A stretch of DNA of 64,000 bases from Leucobacter sp. UCMA 4100 (GTDB taxonomy: Bacteria > Actinomycetota > Actinomycetes > Actinomycetales > Microbacteriaceae): contig NZ_JAFEUS010000002.1 in the NCBI RefSeq assembly GCF_027853335.1, positions 2,712,514-2,776,513 of the forward strand, read 5' to 3'. The stretch's first letter is position 1, and each line of letters opens with the position of its first letter. The notes under the pieces were generated by a model. That model made no database searches. It had not been told where the DNA came from and saw nothing but the letters and a program-made list of their open reading frames with translations. Position numbers and translations under genes: made by a program. Positions 36,027 through 44,100 of the stretch are shown piece by piece.

Positions 36027-37202
36027 ATGAGCCCTGCACGCAAGACCTGGGGGTTCATTGCCTCGGCTACGGCGATTATTGCCAGCATCGCCGCGGGAGG
36101 CTACGGGCTCGCCGTTGCGTTTGGGCGCGCAGTCGTGACGCCAGCCCGGGTGCCAGCGGCGCCGCTTACGGTGCACGAGGTTCGGCGCTCTGCAAACGGT
36201 GACACCATCGTGCTCACGCAGGGCGAAGACGCTGCGCTCGCGGGTGATCAGTCCTTTATCTTTGCCGAGGGGAACGGCCACGCAAGGGTTGGTGCAGTCG
36301 TGCGGGAACAGCACGGCACGGTCGAGCGCGAGTTGCTTTCGATCGAGCGGGGCAGGCTCGATGCCGGCGCGACTGGGCGCATTACCGGCTGGTGGTTTAC
36401 GGGCCCTGATGAGGTGAGTGATGACTGGAGCGAAGTCACGGTTCCCGGGCCGCTCGGCGACTTGCCAGCGTGGCGCATCGGCGAAGCCGGGCAGGGAAGC
36501 CGAGCGTGGGCGATCCACGTGCACGGCCGCGGTGCACGTCGGGAGGAGACGCTGCGCGGGGTCGATCCGCTGACGAGGGCTGGTTTCTCGCACCTTGTGC
36601 TCAGCTATCGCAACGACCTGGGAGCCCCGGCGGCGCCCGATGCGAAGTACGGGCTTGGGGCCACCGAGAGCGAAGACGTCTCGGCCGCGATTGCCTATGC
36701 CGTAGCGAACGGCGCCGAAACGGTGTTGCTCGTGGGCTGGTCGATGGGGGCCGCGGCCGCACTGATCGCCGCAGAGCGAGCCAAGCATGGGCTCATCGCT
36801 GGCATCGTGCTCGAATCCCCCGGAATTGATTGGCCAGGCATCTTGCGACACCAGGCGCGCCGCTCACGCGTTCCGTCGCCTGCCGCGAGGTTCGGTGCTC
36901 GTCTGCTTGAACGCGGATCGCGTGCCACCGGAGTGCTCGGCCCCGTACCGGTTTCGAGGCTTACTCCAGAGCGTTTCGCCAGTGGGCTGCGTGTGCCGGT
37001 GCTGCAGCTGGTGAGCAGGGAAGACACCTTTGTTCCCGCGGCTGGTGCTCTGCGGCTCGCTCGGCTGCGCCCCGATCTTGTGCGTACCGTCGAGGTACCT
37101 GGCGCCGAGCACGTGAAGCTCTGGAATCATGATCGCGCCGTGTGGGAGGCTGCCCTCTACGGATTTGGGCGGCAGTGCCTGGGTGATGGGTCGCGCGGCT
37201 AA
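36027..37202 (+). CDS. Membrane-anchored alpha/beta hydrolase
   Basis: A 391-residue protein: an N-terminal hydrophobic segment (GFIASATAIIASIAAGGYGL, about 9-28) likely to be an uncleaved anchor, an extracytoplasmic beta-rich middle, then an alpha/beta hydrolase domain with nucleophile Ser in LVGWSMGAAAAL, acid Asp in SREDTFVP and His in AEHVKLW. Substrate is unknown; similar proteins are annotated as peptidases or esterases. The ATG at 36027 has an excellent CAGGAGGGA ribosome site. Confidence 0.85.
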   Translation: MSPARKTWGFIASATAIIASIAAGGYGLAVAFGRAVVTPARVPAAPLTVHEVRRSANGDTIVLTQGEDAALAGDQSFIFAEGNGHARVGAVVREQHGTVERELLSIERGRLDAGATGRITGWWFTGPDEVSDDWSEVTVPGPLGDLPAWRIGEAGQGSRAWAIHVHGRGARREETLRGVDPLTRAGFSHLVLSYRNDLGAPAAPDAKYGLGATESEDVSAAIAYAVANGAETVLLVGWSMGAAAALIAAERAKHGLIAGIVLESPGIDWPGILRHQARRSRVPSPAARFGARLLERGSRATGVLGPVPVSRLTPERFASGLRVPVLQLVSREDTFVPAAGALRLARLRPDLVRTVEVPGAEHVKLWNHDRAVWEAALYGFGRQCLGDGSRG

Positions 37203-37257
37203 GCCTTCTCCTCTGTGACGAGGCTCCTATCTGTCGTGAACCCTCTCTCTATACAGC

Positions 37258-37297
37258 CGTGCCCCGGTCATCGCGTGTGAACGACGACCGGGGCACG
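37258..37297. terminator. Terminator between hydrolase and symporter genes
   Basis: A perfect 12-bp stem, CGTGCCCCGGTC (37258-37269) and its complement (37286-37297), with a 16-nt loop, between convergent genes. Confidence 0.75.
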
Positions 37298-37320
37298 ATG
37301 CGTGCGCAGCAGCTGCTTTT

Positions 37321-38802
37321 CTAGCGGGTGGCAGCGGGCTCAGTGGCGACGCTGGCCAGCTGCTTTTCTGGGCCAGGCTGCGAGTCGCTCGTAGCTGGTG
37401 GCTCTGCCGCCTGCGATACAGCGCTCGCGTCGGCATTATCGAAGGCGAGGCCATTACGCGGTGCGTTGTAGAGCTCGTGATCGAGAATGCCCTCGCGCTT
37501 TGCGACGATGGTCGGCACGAGCGCCTGGCCGGCGACATTGACCGCGGTGCGGCCCATATCGATGATCGGATCGACCGCGATCAAGAGACCGACTCCCTCG
37601 AGCGGCAGACCGAGGGTCGTGAGCGTCAGTGTGAGCATGACCGTTGCGCCCGTCGTGCCGGCGGTCGCGGCCGAACCGACGACCGAGACGAACGCGATGA
37701 GCAGGTACTGGATAAGGGTGAGCTCGATACCGAAGAACTGGGCCACGAAGATCGCCGCTACCGCCGGGTAGATTGCGGCGCAACCATCCATCTTGGTTGT
37801 GGCGCCGAGGGGAACAGCGAACGAGGCGTAGCCGCTCGGGACGCCGAGGTTGCGCTCAGTGACGCGCTGCGTGAGTGGCAGCGTGCCGATCGATGAACGG
37901 CTCACGAAGCCGAGTTGCACCGCGGGCCAGACGCCAGAGAAGTACTGCTTCACCGAGAGCCCGTGCGCCTTGATGAGAACCGGGTACACGACAAAGAGTA
38001 CGGCCGCGAGACCGATATACAGAACCACGACGAACCAGGTGAGCGAGCTCATGGTGCTCCAGCCGTACTCGACCACCGCAAAACCGATGAGACCGAGGGT
38101 GCCGATGGGGGCGATGCGGATGATCCACCACAGAATCGTTTGAATAATGCCGAGCGCCGACTGGGTGAACGCGATAAACGGGGCAGACTTTTGGCCGAGC
38201 TTGAGCGCCGCGATGCCGACGACGGCAGAGACGACGATCACCTGCAAGATGTTAAACCCGGGCGCCACGTCGAGCGCGCCCGTTTCGAGGTCGGCAGAGC
38301 CGCTCACGGTGAGGCCAAGGAAGTTCGACGGGATGATACCGGTCAAGAAGTCGACCCAGCTGCCAACCCGATACGGCTCTGACGGAGTGAGCTCGGTGCG
38401 CGAAGCGGTTGCGCCCGGCTGCAGCGCGACGCCGAGGCCGATGCCGATTGTCACCGCGATAAGGGCGGTGATGGCAAACCACAGCAGGGTTTGGCCGGCG
38501 AGGCGTGCCGCGTTCGTGACCTGTTGCAGGCCCACGATGCTCGAGACGATGGCGGTAAAGATGAGCGGAACAACTGCCGCCCGCAAGATCTTCACATAGC
38601 TCTGCCCAATGGTTTGGAGGGTTGCGTGAAGCCAGTTGGGTTCGTCGTTCGGGCCACTGCCGATGCTGAGTGCGACGCCGCCGAGTACGAGACCTAAGAG
38701 GAGCGCGATCAGAATCTGGGTGCCGAACGAGGCGTACCACCGGGGCCGGGCCGGTTCTGCGGCCGGAGCTTCGGCTGAAGCTGTGGCTGGGGAAGAAGAC
38801 AC
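37321..38802 (-). CDS. Dicarboxylate/amino acid:cation symporter (DAACS family)
   Basis: Sodium- or proton-coupled importer of dicarboxylates or acidic amino acids. The 493 residues include the serine-rich re-entrant loop SRSSIGTLP, GATTKMDGCAAIYPAVAAIF (the NMDG-type motif with Lys for Asn), GATVMLTLTLTTLGLP and the substrate site DMGRTAVNVAGQAL. Unlike many homologues it has a Pro/Ala-rich N-terminus and a polar C-terminal tail of about 50 residues. The GTG at 38802 behind AGAAAGGA is preferred over a frame open to 38994. Confidence 0.9.
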   Translation of the reverse strand: MSSSPATASAEAPAAEPARPRWYASFGTQILIALLLGLVLGGVALSIGSGPNDEPNWLHATLQTIGQSYVKILRAAVVPLIFTAIVSSIVGLQQVTNAARLAGQTLLWFAITALIAVTIGIGLGVALQPGATASRTELTPSEPYRVGSWVDFLTGIIPSNFLGLTVSGSADLETGALDVAPGFNILQVIVVSAVVGIAALKLGQKSAPFIAFTQSALGIIQTILWWIIRIAPIGTLGLIGFAVVEYGWSTMSSLTWFVVVLYIGLAAVLFVVYPVLIKAHGLSVKQYFSGVWPAVQLGFVSRSSIGTLPLTQRVTERNLGVPSGYASFAVPLGATTKMDGCAAIYPAVAAIFVAQFFGIELTLIQYLLIAFVSVVGSAATAGTTGATVMLTLTLTTLGLPLEGVGLLIAVDPIIDMGRTAVNVAGQALVPTIVAKREGILDHELYNAPRNGLAFDNADASAVSQAAEPPATSDSQPGPEKQLASVATEPAATR

Positions 38803-38948
38803 GGTGTTCCTTTCTGCTGAGCGGTTGGAGTGCAAGATGCCAAAGCAAACCTTATCAGTATCATTAGAGTGTCTTATGTTTAGTGTGACGAAATATGACA
38901 AATGACGCCGCCCGCACGCCCTGTGCCGCGGCGGCGCCGGGCCAGGGA

Positions 38949-38954
38949 TAGAAT
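38949..38954 (+). promoter_or_regulatory. Leaderless -10 box for zapE-like gene
   Basis: TAGAAT ends 7 nt before the ATG at 38962 and overlaps the earlier in-frame ATG at 38953, which is therefore an unlikely start. Confidence 0.5.
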
Positions 38955-38961
38955 GATCGTG

Positions 38962-40023
38962 ATGTCTGACGATGCACAAAGAACCCCAGCCCACCTGGTC
39001 AACCGAACGCCCACGATTTCAGGGGCAGAGATTGTAGCGACGCTGGTACCACCACCGCAGTTCGCCGAGGCGAGTTTTGACTCGTACCGGGCAGACCCCG
39101 ACCACCCATCACAGGGTGAGGCGAAGGAACTGCTGCAAACATTTGTGAACCCGCCGAAAGCCCAGCAGCGGGGCGGCTTCTTCTCGTTCGGCAAGAAAAA
39201 GGCGCCAGCAGAGCCACAGCCAGCGCGCATCACGCATCAGGGCGTGTACCTCGACGGTGGCTTTGGCGTGGGCAAGACCCACCTGCTCGCTTCGGCATGG
39301 CACGCGGCCCACGGGCGTAAGTATTTCGGCACCTTTATTGAGTACACCTCGCTCGTTGGCGCGCTCGGTTACGCGCAAACCGTCGAAACGCTGAAGGGCG
39401 CACAGCTCATCTGTATTGACGAGTTCGAGCTCGATGACCCGGGCGACACCATGATCATGACCCGACTCATCGGCGAACTTACCGCGACGGGCACGAAATT
39501 CATTGCCACCTCGAACACGCCCCCCAACGCGCTCGGTGAGGGGCGGTTTGCGGCGCAAGACTTCATGCGCGAGATTCAGGCGATGAGCGATCGCTTTGTG
39601 ACGATCCGCATTGATGGCAATGACTACCGCCAGCGCGACCTCGAGGGCGAAGCAGTCGTCCTGACCGACGAGGCCTACCGCTTTATGCTCGCCGACGGGA
39701 TTAACTCGGGCGACCGGGTCACCGACGACAGCTTCGACGCGCTCATTGCGCACCTGGCGACCGTTCACCCCGCGACCTACTCACGTCTCGTTTCGGGCGT
39801 GAACATTATCGGCGTGCGAGAGGTGACGCAGCTCACCGACCAGACCGAGGCGCTCAGGCTCGTCGCATTCATTGACCGCGTGTATGACGCGCAGATCCCG
39901 ATTCGCTCGACCGGTATTCCCTTCACCGAGGTGTTCGGCGGCGGCATGCTCGACGGCGGCTACCGCAAGAAGTATCTGCGCTGCATGTCGCGCCTCAACG
40001 CACTCACCTCTGGCGTGATGTAA
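38962..40023 (+). CDS. zapE: AFG1/ZapE-like AAA ATPase
   Basis: An ATPase of the AFG1/ZapE family, linked to cell division in E. coli and to protein turnover in mitochondria. The 353 residues have Walker A in GVYLDGGFGVGKTHLLAS (about 97-115), Walker B in LICIDEFELDDPGD and a sensor ATSNTPPN. The C-terminal third is family-like. It is followed by the MazF-like gene after 4 bp, so the two are probably co-expressed. Confidence 0.87.
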   Translation: MSDDAQRTPAHLVNRTPTISGAEIVATLVPPPQFAEASFDSYRADPDHPSQGEAKELLQTFVNPPKAQQRGGFFSFGKKKAPAEPQPARITHQGVYLDGGFGVGKTHLLASAWHAAHGRKYFGTFIEYTSLVGALGYAQTVETLKGAQLICIDEFELDDPGDTMIMTRLIGELTATGTKFIATSNTPPNALGEGRFAAQDFMREIQAMSDRFVTIRIDGNDYRQRDLEGEAVVLTDEAYRFMLADGINSGDRVTDDSFDALIAHLATVHPATYSRLVSGVNIIGVREVTQLTDQTEALRLVAFIDRVYDAQIPIRSTGIPFTEVFGGGMLDGGYRKKYLRCMSRLNALTSGVM

Positions 40024-40027
40024 GCGT

Positions 40028-40588
40028 ATGAACGAACTCCAGTCGCTCTTGGAGGAGCTGCCGCAGTGGGCGCAAGCCCTCGTTCTCGGGCTCGTTGTCG
40101 TGGCCGGGGTGCTGCTCGGGCGCAAGGGCACCAAGACCCGTCGGGGCGGCAAAGGGCGCGGGGCCAGTGGGGCGCGGCCGACGCTGCGTACAGAGCACGC
40201 GAGCCCGCGTGATCTCAGCCCCGCTGAAATGGGGGCGCTCAACTTCACATATGCGCCATCGAAAGACGGCGCACCAGACCCCGGTGAGGTCGTGTGGGCC
40301 TGGGTGCCGTACGCCGAACATGACGGGCGCGGTAAAGACCGACCGGTGCTCATCATTGCGCGTATCGACTCTCGTACCGTCGCTGGGTGCTACCTCTCGA
40401 CGAAGGAGCACCGCGGCTTTCTCGAACTCGGAGCCGGGCCATGGGACGGGCAGGGAAGACCGAGCTATCTCAACCCCGAGCGGGTACTCAGGGTGCCCCA
40501 CGACGCCATGCGGCGCGAGGGCGCGGTGCTTGACCGGCAGCGCTATCGAGCGATGACTGAGGCCATCGCTCGCCGGCATGCCTCGTAA
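40028..40588 (+). CDS. MazF/PemK-like protein with N-terminal membrane segment
   Basis: A 186-residue protein: one N-terminal membrane helix (ALVLGLVVVAGVLL, about 17-30), a basic linker, then a domain resembling MazF/PemK RNA endonucleases (PGEVVWAWVPYAEHDGRGKD with RPVLIIAR, then GCYLSTKEH). No antitoxin-sized gene is next to it, and the gene trails the zapE-like gene by 4 bp. It may be a domesticated, membrane-tethered relative, not an active toxin. Confidence 0.7.
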   Translation: MNELQSLLEELPQWAQALVLGLVVVAGVLLGRKGTKTRRGGKGRGASGARPTLRTEHASPRDLSPAEMGALNFTYAPSKDGAPDPGEVVWAWVPYAEHDGRGKDRPVLIIARIDSRTVAGCYLSTKEHRGFLELGAGPWDGQGRPSYLNPERVLRVPHDAMRREGAVLDRQRYRAMTEAIARRHAS

Positions 40589-40600
40589 AGAGGATACAAA

Positions 40601-40634
40601 AAAGGGCTTCGCAGCAGTGCTAGCGAAGCCCTTT
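40601..40634. terminator. Terminator between MazF-like gene and tRNA-Val
   Basis: A perfect 12-bp stem, AAAGGGCTTCGC (40601-40612) and its complement (40623-40634). On the minus strand it is followed by a T run, ideal for ending the tRNA-Val transcript. Confidence 0.85.
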
Positions 40635-40658
40635 CACGAGCTGTCTCAATAACTCGAG

Positions 40659-40732
40659 TGGGCGATGCGGGACTCGAACCCACGACCTCTTCCGTGTGAA
40701 GGAAGCGCGCTAACCAACTGCGCCAAACGCCC
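40659..40732 (-). tRNA. tRNA-Val (CAC)
   Basis: A 74-nt cloverleaf on the minus strand starting GGGCGTT. The anticodon stem CTTCC/GGAAG encloses TTCACAC, anticodon CAC. The T arm has GGTTCGAGTCC. One acceptor mismatch (U6/U67). CCA is not encoded. A second tRNA-Val (GAC) lies at 42183. Confidence 0.93.
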
Positions 40733-40793
40733 GTGCATGTCTTTCGACTCAATCAAGTGTACACACCTTTTCGAGTGCGAGAAAACGGAGCCG

Positions 40794-41798
40794 TTACTCG
40801 GCGGTGGGAACGGTGCTGTCGATCTGGTTGTTGAGCTCGAGTGACAACTCGCCGAGCGATGCGAGCTCGCTGCTGAGGCGTTCATACTCGTGAATGCTCT
40901 CTTGCAGGGTGTTCTTCCAGTGTTCGAGGTTCCCGCGCCGATCATCAAAGTCACGCTTCAGGCGGTTGAACTCTGCCTCGTTGTCAGAGAACTCGTATGC
41001 GTCGTTTCGGGCGACAAAGCTCTTCCAGTCGGCGTTGAAGGCCTCAACGTCGCTCGTGTACGAGGCAGACTCACCCTCGAGGCTCTCGTGCATCGCGTCG
41101 AGCCGCTCTTTAAGCTCTTTGGCCTCCTGCTCAACCGTCGTGAAGACTCCCTGGTAGGTGTCGTAAAACGTGACGACGGCGTCGCGGTCGGCAAGCCATG
41201 CCGAGTAATGCTCTTCGAGCCAGTCGGGAAGATCCCGCACCTCGGTCGCGAAAATCGAATGCAACTCGTTGGCGAACTGCGACGCCGAAAGGCTCGCGTA
41301 TACCTCCATGCGCTTCTCGAAGTCGGGGTCGGTCTTAATGCGCTCGCTGTAATAGCGGTTGAGTTTCGTTGCGAGGGCATCGCGCTCAGCGGTTGAGAGT
41401 CTCGCGTAAGCCGCGTGCATGAGTTCGTGGGCTGCCGTAACCTCGACAACGCTTTCAAGGCGCTCGTCAGTGACCGAGAAGAGGTGAATCTTCCCGTTCG
41501 CGTAGCAGCCGAGAAGGTGGCCACTGTGTTCGGTCTCGGCATTGCGGCAGCGATCATTGAACTCATCGGCCGATTCAATCGCGGGGTGGGTAGCGAGCAA
41601 TATGCGTCGCCCGGCATCAGTGAGCTCAATGTTGGTGATGACCGTCTGCATTTCTGCCGTGGGCTTGAACTCCCGACCATCGAAATAATCTCGAATAGTC
41701 TGGCGCTCCTGACAGGCTACGAAGGCGCCAGCAGCAAAGACGAGAACGACGATCGACCAGATGACGCGCCTGATGATGCGTGGCCCCCGTGATTCCAT
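40794..41798 (-). CDS. Membrane-anchored zinc metallopeptidase-like protein (HELMH)
   Basis: A 334-residue protein starting at the ATG at 41798 behind TAGGGAG. An N-terminal helix (VIWSIVVLVFAAGAFVACQE, about 11-30) anchors it, with the rest outside. VTAAHELMHAAYARL holds an HExxH zinc site (about 126-130). Two conserved-looking Cys precede it. The C-terminal half (about 200-330) is rich in charged heptads and probably coiled coil. I do not recognise a named family or substrate. It is flanked by tRNA genes on both sides. Confidence 0.75.
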   Translation of the reverse strand: MESRGPRIIRRVIWSIVVLVFAAGAFVACQERQTIRDYFDGREFKPTAEMQTVITNIELTDAGRRILLATHPAIESADEFNDRCRNAETEHSGHLLGCYANGKIHLFSVTDERLESVVEVTAAHELMHAAYARLSTAERDALATKLNRYYSERIKTDPDFEKRMEVYASLSASQFANELHSIFATEVRDLPDWLEEHYSAWLADRDAVVTFYDTYQGVFTTVEQEAKELKERLDAMHESLEGESASYTSDVEAFNADWKSFVARNDAYEFSDNEAEFNRLKRDFDDRRGNLEHWKNTLQESIHEYERLSSELASLGELSLELNNQIDSTVPTAE

Positions 41799-41975
41799 AC
41801 TCCCTAGTATTGCGAATCTCTCGGGGCGAAAGGGAGAAATCCCTGAAAGGTTACGCGGCCGAAATGTTCCCCCCGACACGCCGTAGAGCCCGCTGTTTGT
41901 CTCGGTTTTGCATGTCGATTTTGTATTCGCATTATCGTTCACTAAAGTATTACAAGTACCAAGCAGGTACGAAAT

Positions 41976-42048
41976 GCGGATGTAGCGCAGTTGGTAGCGC
42001 ATCACCTTGCCAAGGTGAGGGTCGCGAGTTCGAGTCTCGTCATCCGCT
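41976..42048 (+). tRNA. tRNA-Gly (GCC)
   Basis: 73 nt with a perfect GCGGATG/CATCCGC acceptor stem, anticodon loop TTGCCAA and T arm GAGTTCGAGTCTC. First of three tightly spaced tRNA genes. Confidence 0.95.
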
Positions 42049-42093
42049 CTGGTGGATCAGTTCGTCTGATACACGCGGGCGAAATCCCGTACC

Positions 42094-42164
42094 GGTGGCG
42101 TGGCCGAGAGGCGAGGCAACGGCCTGCAAAGCCGTGTACACGGGTTCGAATCCCGTCGCCACCT
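42094..42164 (+). tRNA. tRNA-Cys (GCA)
   Basis: 71 nt with GGTGGCG/CGCCACC acceptor stem, anticodon GCA in CTGCAAA and T arm GGGTTCGAATCCC. 45 bp after tRNA-Gly. Confidence 0.95.
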
Positions 42165-42182
42165 CGCTGAAAAGCACACGAT

Positions 42183-42256
42183 GGGCGATTGGCGCAGTTG
42201 GTTAGCGCGCTTCCCCGACACGGAAGAGGTCGCTGGTTCGAGTCCAGTATCGCCCA
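42183..42256 (+). tRNA. tRNA-Val (GAC)
   Basis: 74 nt, starting GGGCGAT with its complement ATCGCCC at the 3' end; anticodon GAC in CCGACAC, T arm CTGGTTCGAGTCCAG. 18 bp after tRNA-Cys. Confidence 0.95.
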
Positions 42257-42267
42257 CCAGTTCAGAC

Positions 42268-42297
42268 AAAAAGCCAGATCGAAAGATCTGGCTTTTT
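42268..42297 (+). terminator. Terminator of the tRNA-Gly/Cys/Val cluster
   Basis: A perfect 13-bp stem (AAAAAGCCAGATC and its complement) with a GAAA tetraloop ending in a T tract, 11 bp after tRNA-Val. Confidence 0.93.
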
Positions 42298-42417
42298 GCA
42301 TTTCTGCCCTCGTTCGAAGGGCCTCGCGGGCGACTCCGCAATGTCACAGGGACAAGCTCTGTACTTTGGCCCGGGCTTCTCTTAGGCTTCGCAAGTAAGA
42401 ACGTTGAAAGGATTTTC

Positions 42418-43992
42418 ATGCTTGCACAGTCAATGGCGACTGAGGTTGCTGCCGCTCGATCACTCACACTCGGCGATACCCTTCGTCGAACCGCAGCGCG
42501 GTACCCCGCCAAGGTCGCGCTCATCGATGGCGACACGAGCCTCACCTACGAAGAGTTCAACACCCGGGTGAACCAACTGGCGAATGCCCTCACGCAGCGG
42601 GGCATCGTGAAGGGTGACCGGGTGACGATGCTCAGCAAGAACTGCTGGCAGTTTCTCGTCGCTTCGTATGCCACCGCGAAGATCGGGGCGATCTTCACGC
42701 CCATAAACTTCATGCTGAAGGTTGATGAGGTGAGCTACCTACTTGAAGATTCGAGGCCTGCGGCCTGCATCGCGCAAACAGGGTTCACCGAGACGATGCG
42801 GCGGGCACTCGAGCAGAGCGGCATCACACCCGCGGTGCGCATCGAGATCACGGTGGGGCAGGCTGCGTCACCCGAGTGGCAACCGTTCGACGTCTTTTCG
42901 ACCGCGGCCTCGTCTGCTGAGCCGACAGCCATGATTGGAGATGACGATGCGCTACGCCTCATGTACACGAGCGGCACCGAATCAAAGCCGAAGGGCCTCT
43001 TGCACTCGAGTCGCTCGCTCATTGCTGAATACGTGAGCTCGATTATCGACGGAGGAATGTCGCATGACGACATCGATCTGCACAGCCTGCCGTTCTATCA
43101 CTGCGCTCAGCTCGACTGTTTCATCGGCCCCGATGTATACCTTGGCGCAACAAGCATTATCTTGCCCGGGCCTGATTCTGCGCGGGTGCTCGCGACCATT
43201 GAACGCTATAAGGTCACGAAATACTTCGCCCCGCCAACGGTGTGGATCGCGCTGCTCAACTCCCAGAGTTTCGCGATCGCCGATCTTTCATCGATGAAGA
43301 AGGGCTACTACGGCGCCTCACCGATGCCGGTCGAGGTGCTCAAAAAACTGCTCGCAGAGCTGCCAGACCTCGACTTTTGGAATTTTTACGGACAAACCGA
43401 GCTGGCCCCTGTCGCGACGATTCTGCCGCCCCATGAGCAGGTCTCGCACGCCGGCTCGGCTGGCCGCCCGGTGCTCAACGTTGAAACGGCCATCATGGCC
43501 GAAGACGGCACCATCTTGCCGCGTGGCGAAGTGGGCGAGATCGTACACCGCGGCCCCCAGATTGCCCTCGGCTACTGGAACCGTGATGAGCTCACGGCCG
43601 AGGCCTTCAAATACGGCTGGTTTCACTCTGGTGACCTTGGCGTATTCGACGCCGAGGGCAGGCTGACCATCGTCGATCGTGTCAAAGACATGATTAAGAC
43701 GGGCGGCGAGAACGTTGCGAGCCGCGAGGTCGAAGAAGCGCTCTATGGGCACCCGGCGGTGGCCGAGGTCGCGGTTTTCGCGACGCCCCATGAGAAGTGG
43801 ATCGAGACCGTTGCAGCCGCCGTCGTTGTTCGTGAGGGGCACGAGGTGACCGCGGAGGAGCTGCAGGCGTTTGCTTGTGAGCGACTCGCGACATATAAGG
43901 TACCGACGGTCGTGAGGTTTTACGAGGCCCTGCCGAAAAACCCAAGCGGCAAAATCATGAAGCGTGACCTTCGGGAGGCCTTCTCCGAGTAG
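42418..43992 (+). CDS. Acyl-CoA synthetase / AMP-dependent ligase
   Basis: Activates a carboxylic acid as acyl-adenylate, then usually as CoA thioester. The 524 residues have the P-loop-like LMYTSGTESKPKGLLHS (about 180-196), the second motif NFYGQTELAP, WFHSGDLGVFD, DRVKDMIKTGGENV and a C-terminal catalytic Lys in PKNPSGKIMKR. The chain length of the substrate cannot be told. The ATG at 42418 follows GAAAGGA; the frame reading back through the tRNAs was rejected. Confidence 0.92.
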   Translation: MLAQSMATEVAAARSLTLGDTLRRTAARYPAKVALIDGDTSLTYEEFNTRVNQLANALTQRGIVKGDRVTMLSKNCWQFLVASYATAKIGAIFTPINFMLKVDEVSYLLEDSRPAACIAQTGFTETMRRALEQSGITPAVRIEITVGQAASPEWQPFDVFSTAASSAEPTAMIGDDDALRLMYTSGTESKPKGLLHSSRSLIAEYVSSIIDGGMSHDDIDLHSLPFYHCAQLDCFIGPDVYLGATSIILPGPDSARVLATIERYKVTKYFAPPTVWIALLNSQSFAIADLSSMKKGYYGASPMPVEVLKKLLAELPDLDFWNFYGQTELAPVATILPPHEQVSHAGSAGRPVLNVETAIMAEDGTILPRGEVGEIVHRGPQIALGYWNRDELTAEAFKYGWFHSGDLGVFDAEGRLTIVDRVKDMIKTGGENVASREVEEALYGHPAVAEVAVFATPHEKWIETVAAAVVVREGHEVTAEELQAFACERLATYKVPTVVRFYEALPKNPSGKIMKRDLREAFSE

Positions 43993-44100
43993 CGCAGCAG
44001 AGCACATTTCGGCACCTTCAGGGCTTCTGCGCCCGAACGTGCTCGACTGCGAGTAAAGTTGTTGCTGTTATACCCGCAGTTCAAACAAGGAGCGCACACC

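Noticed and set aside
43993-44100. T-box riboswitch before thrS
   Set aside because: The 108-bp gap is too short and lacks the T-box consensus or specifier hairpin.
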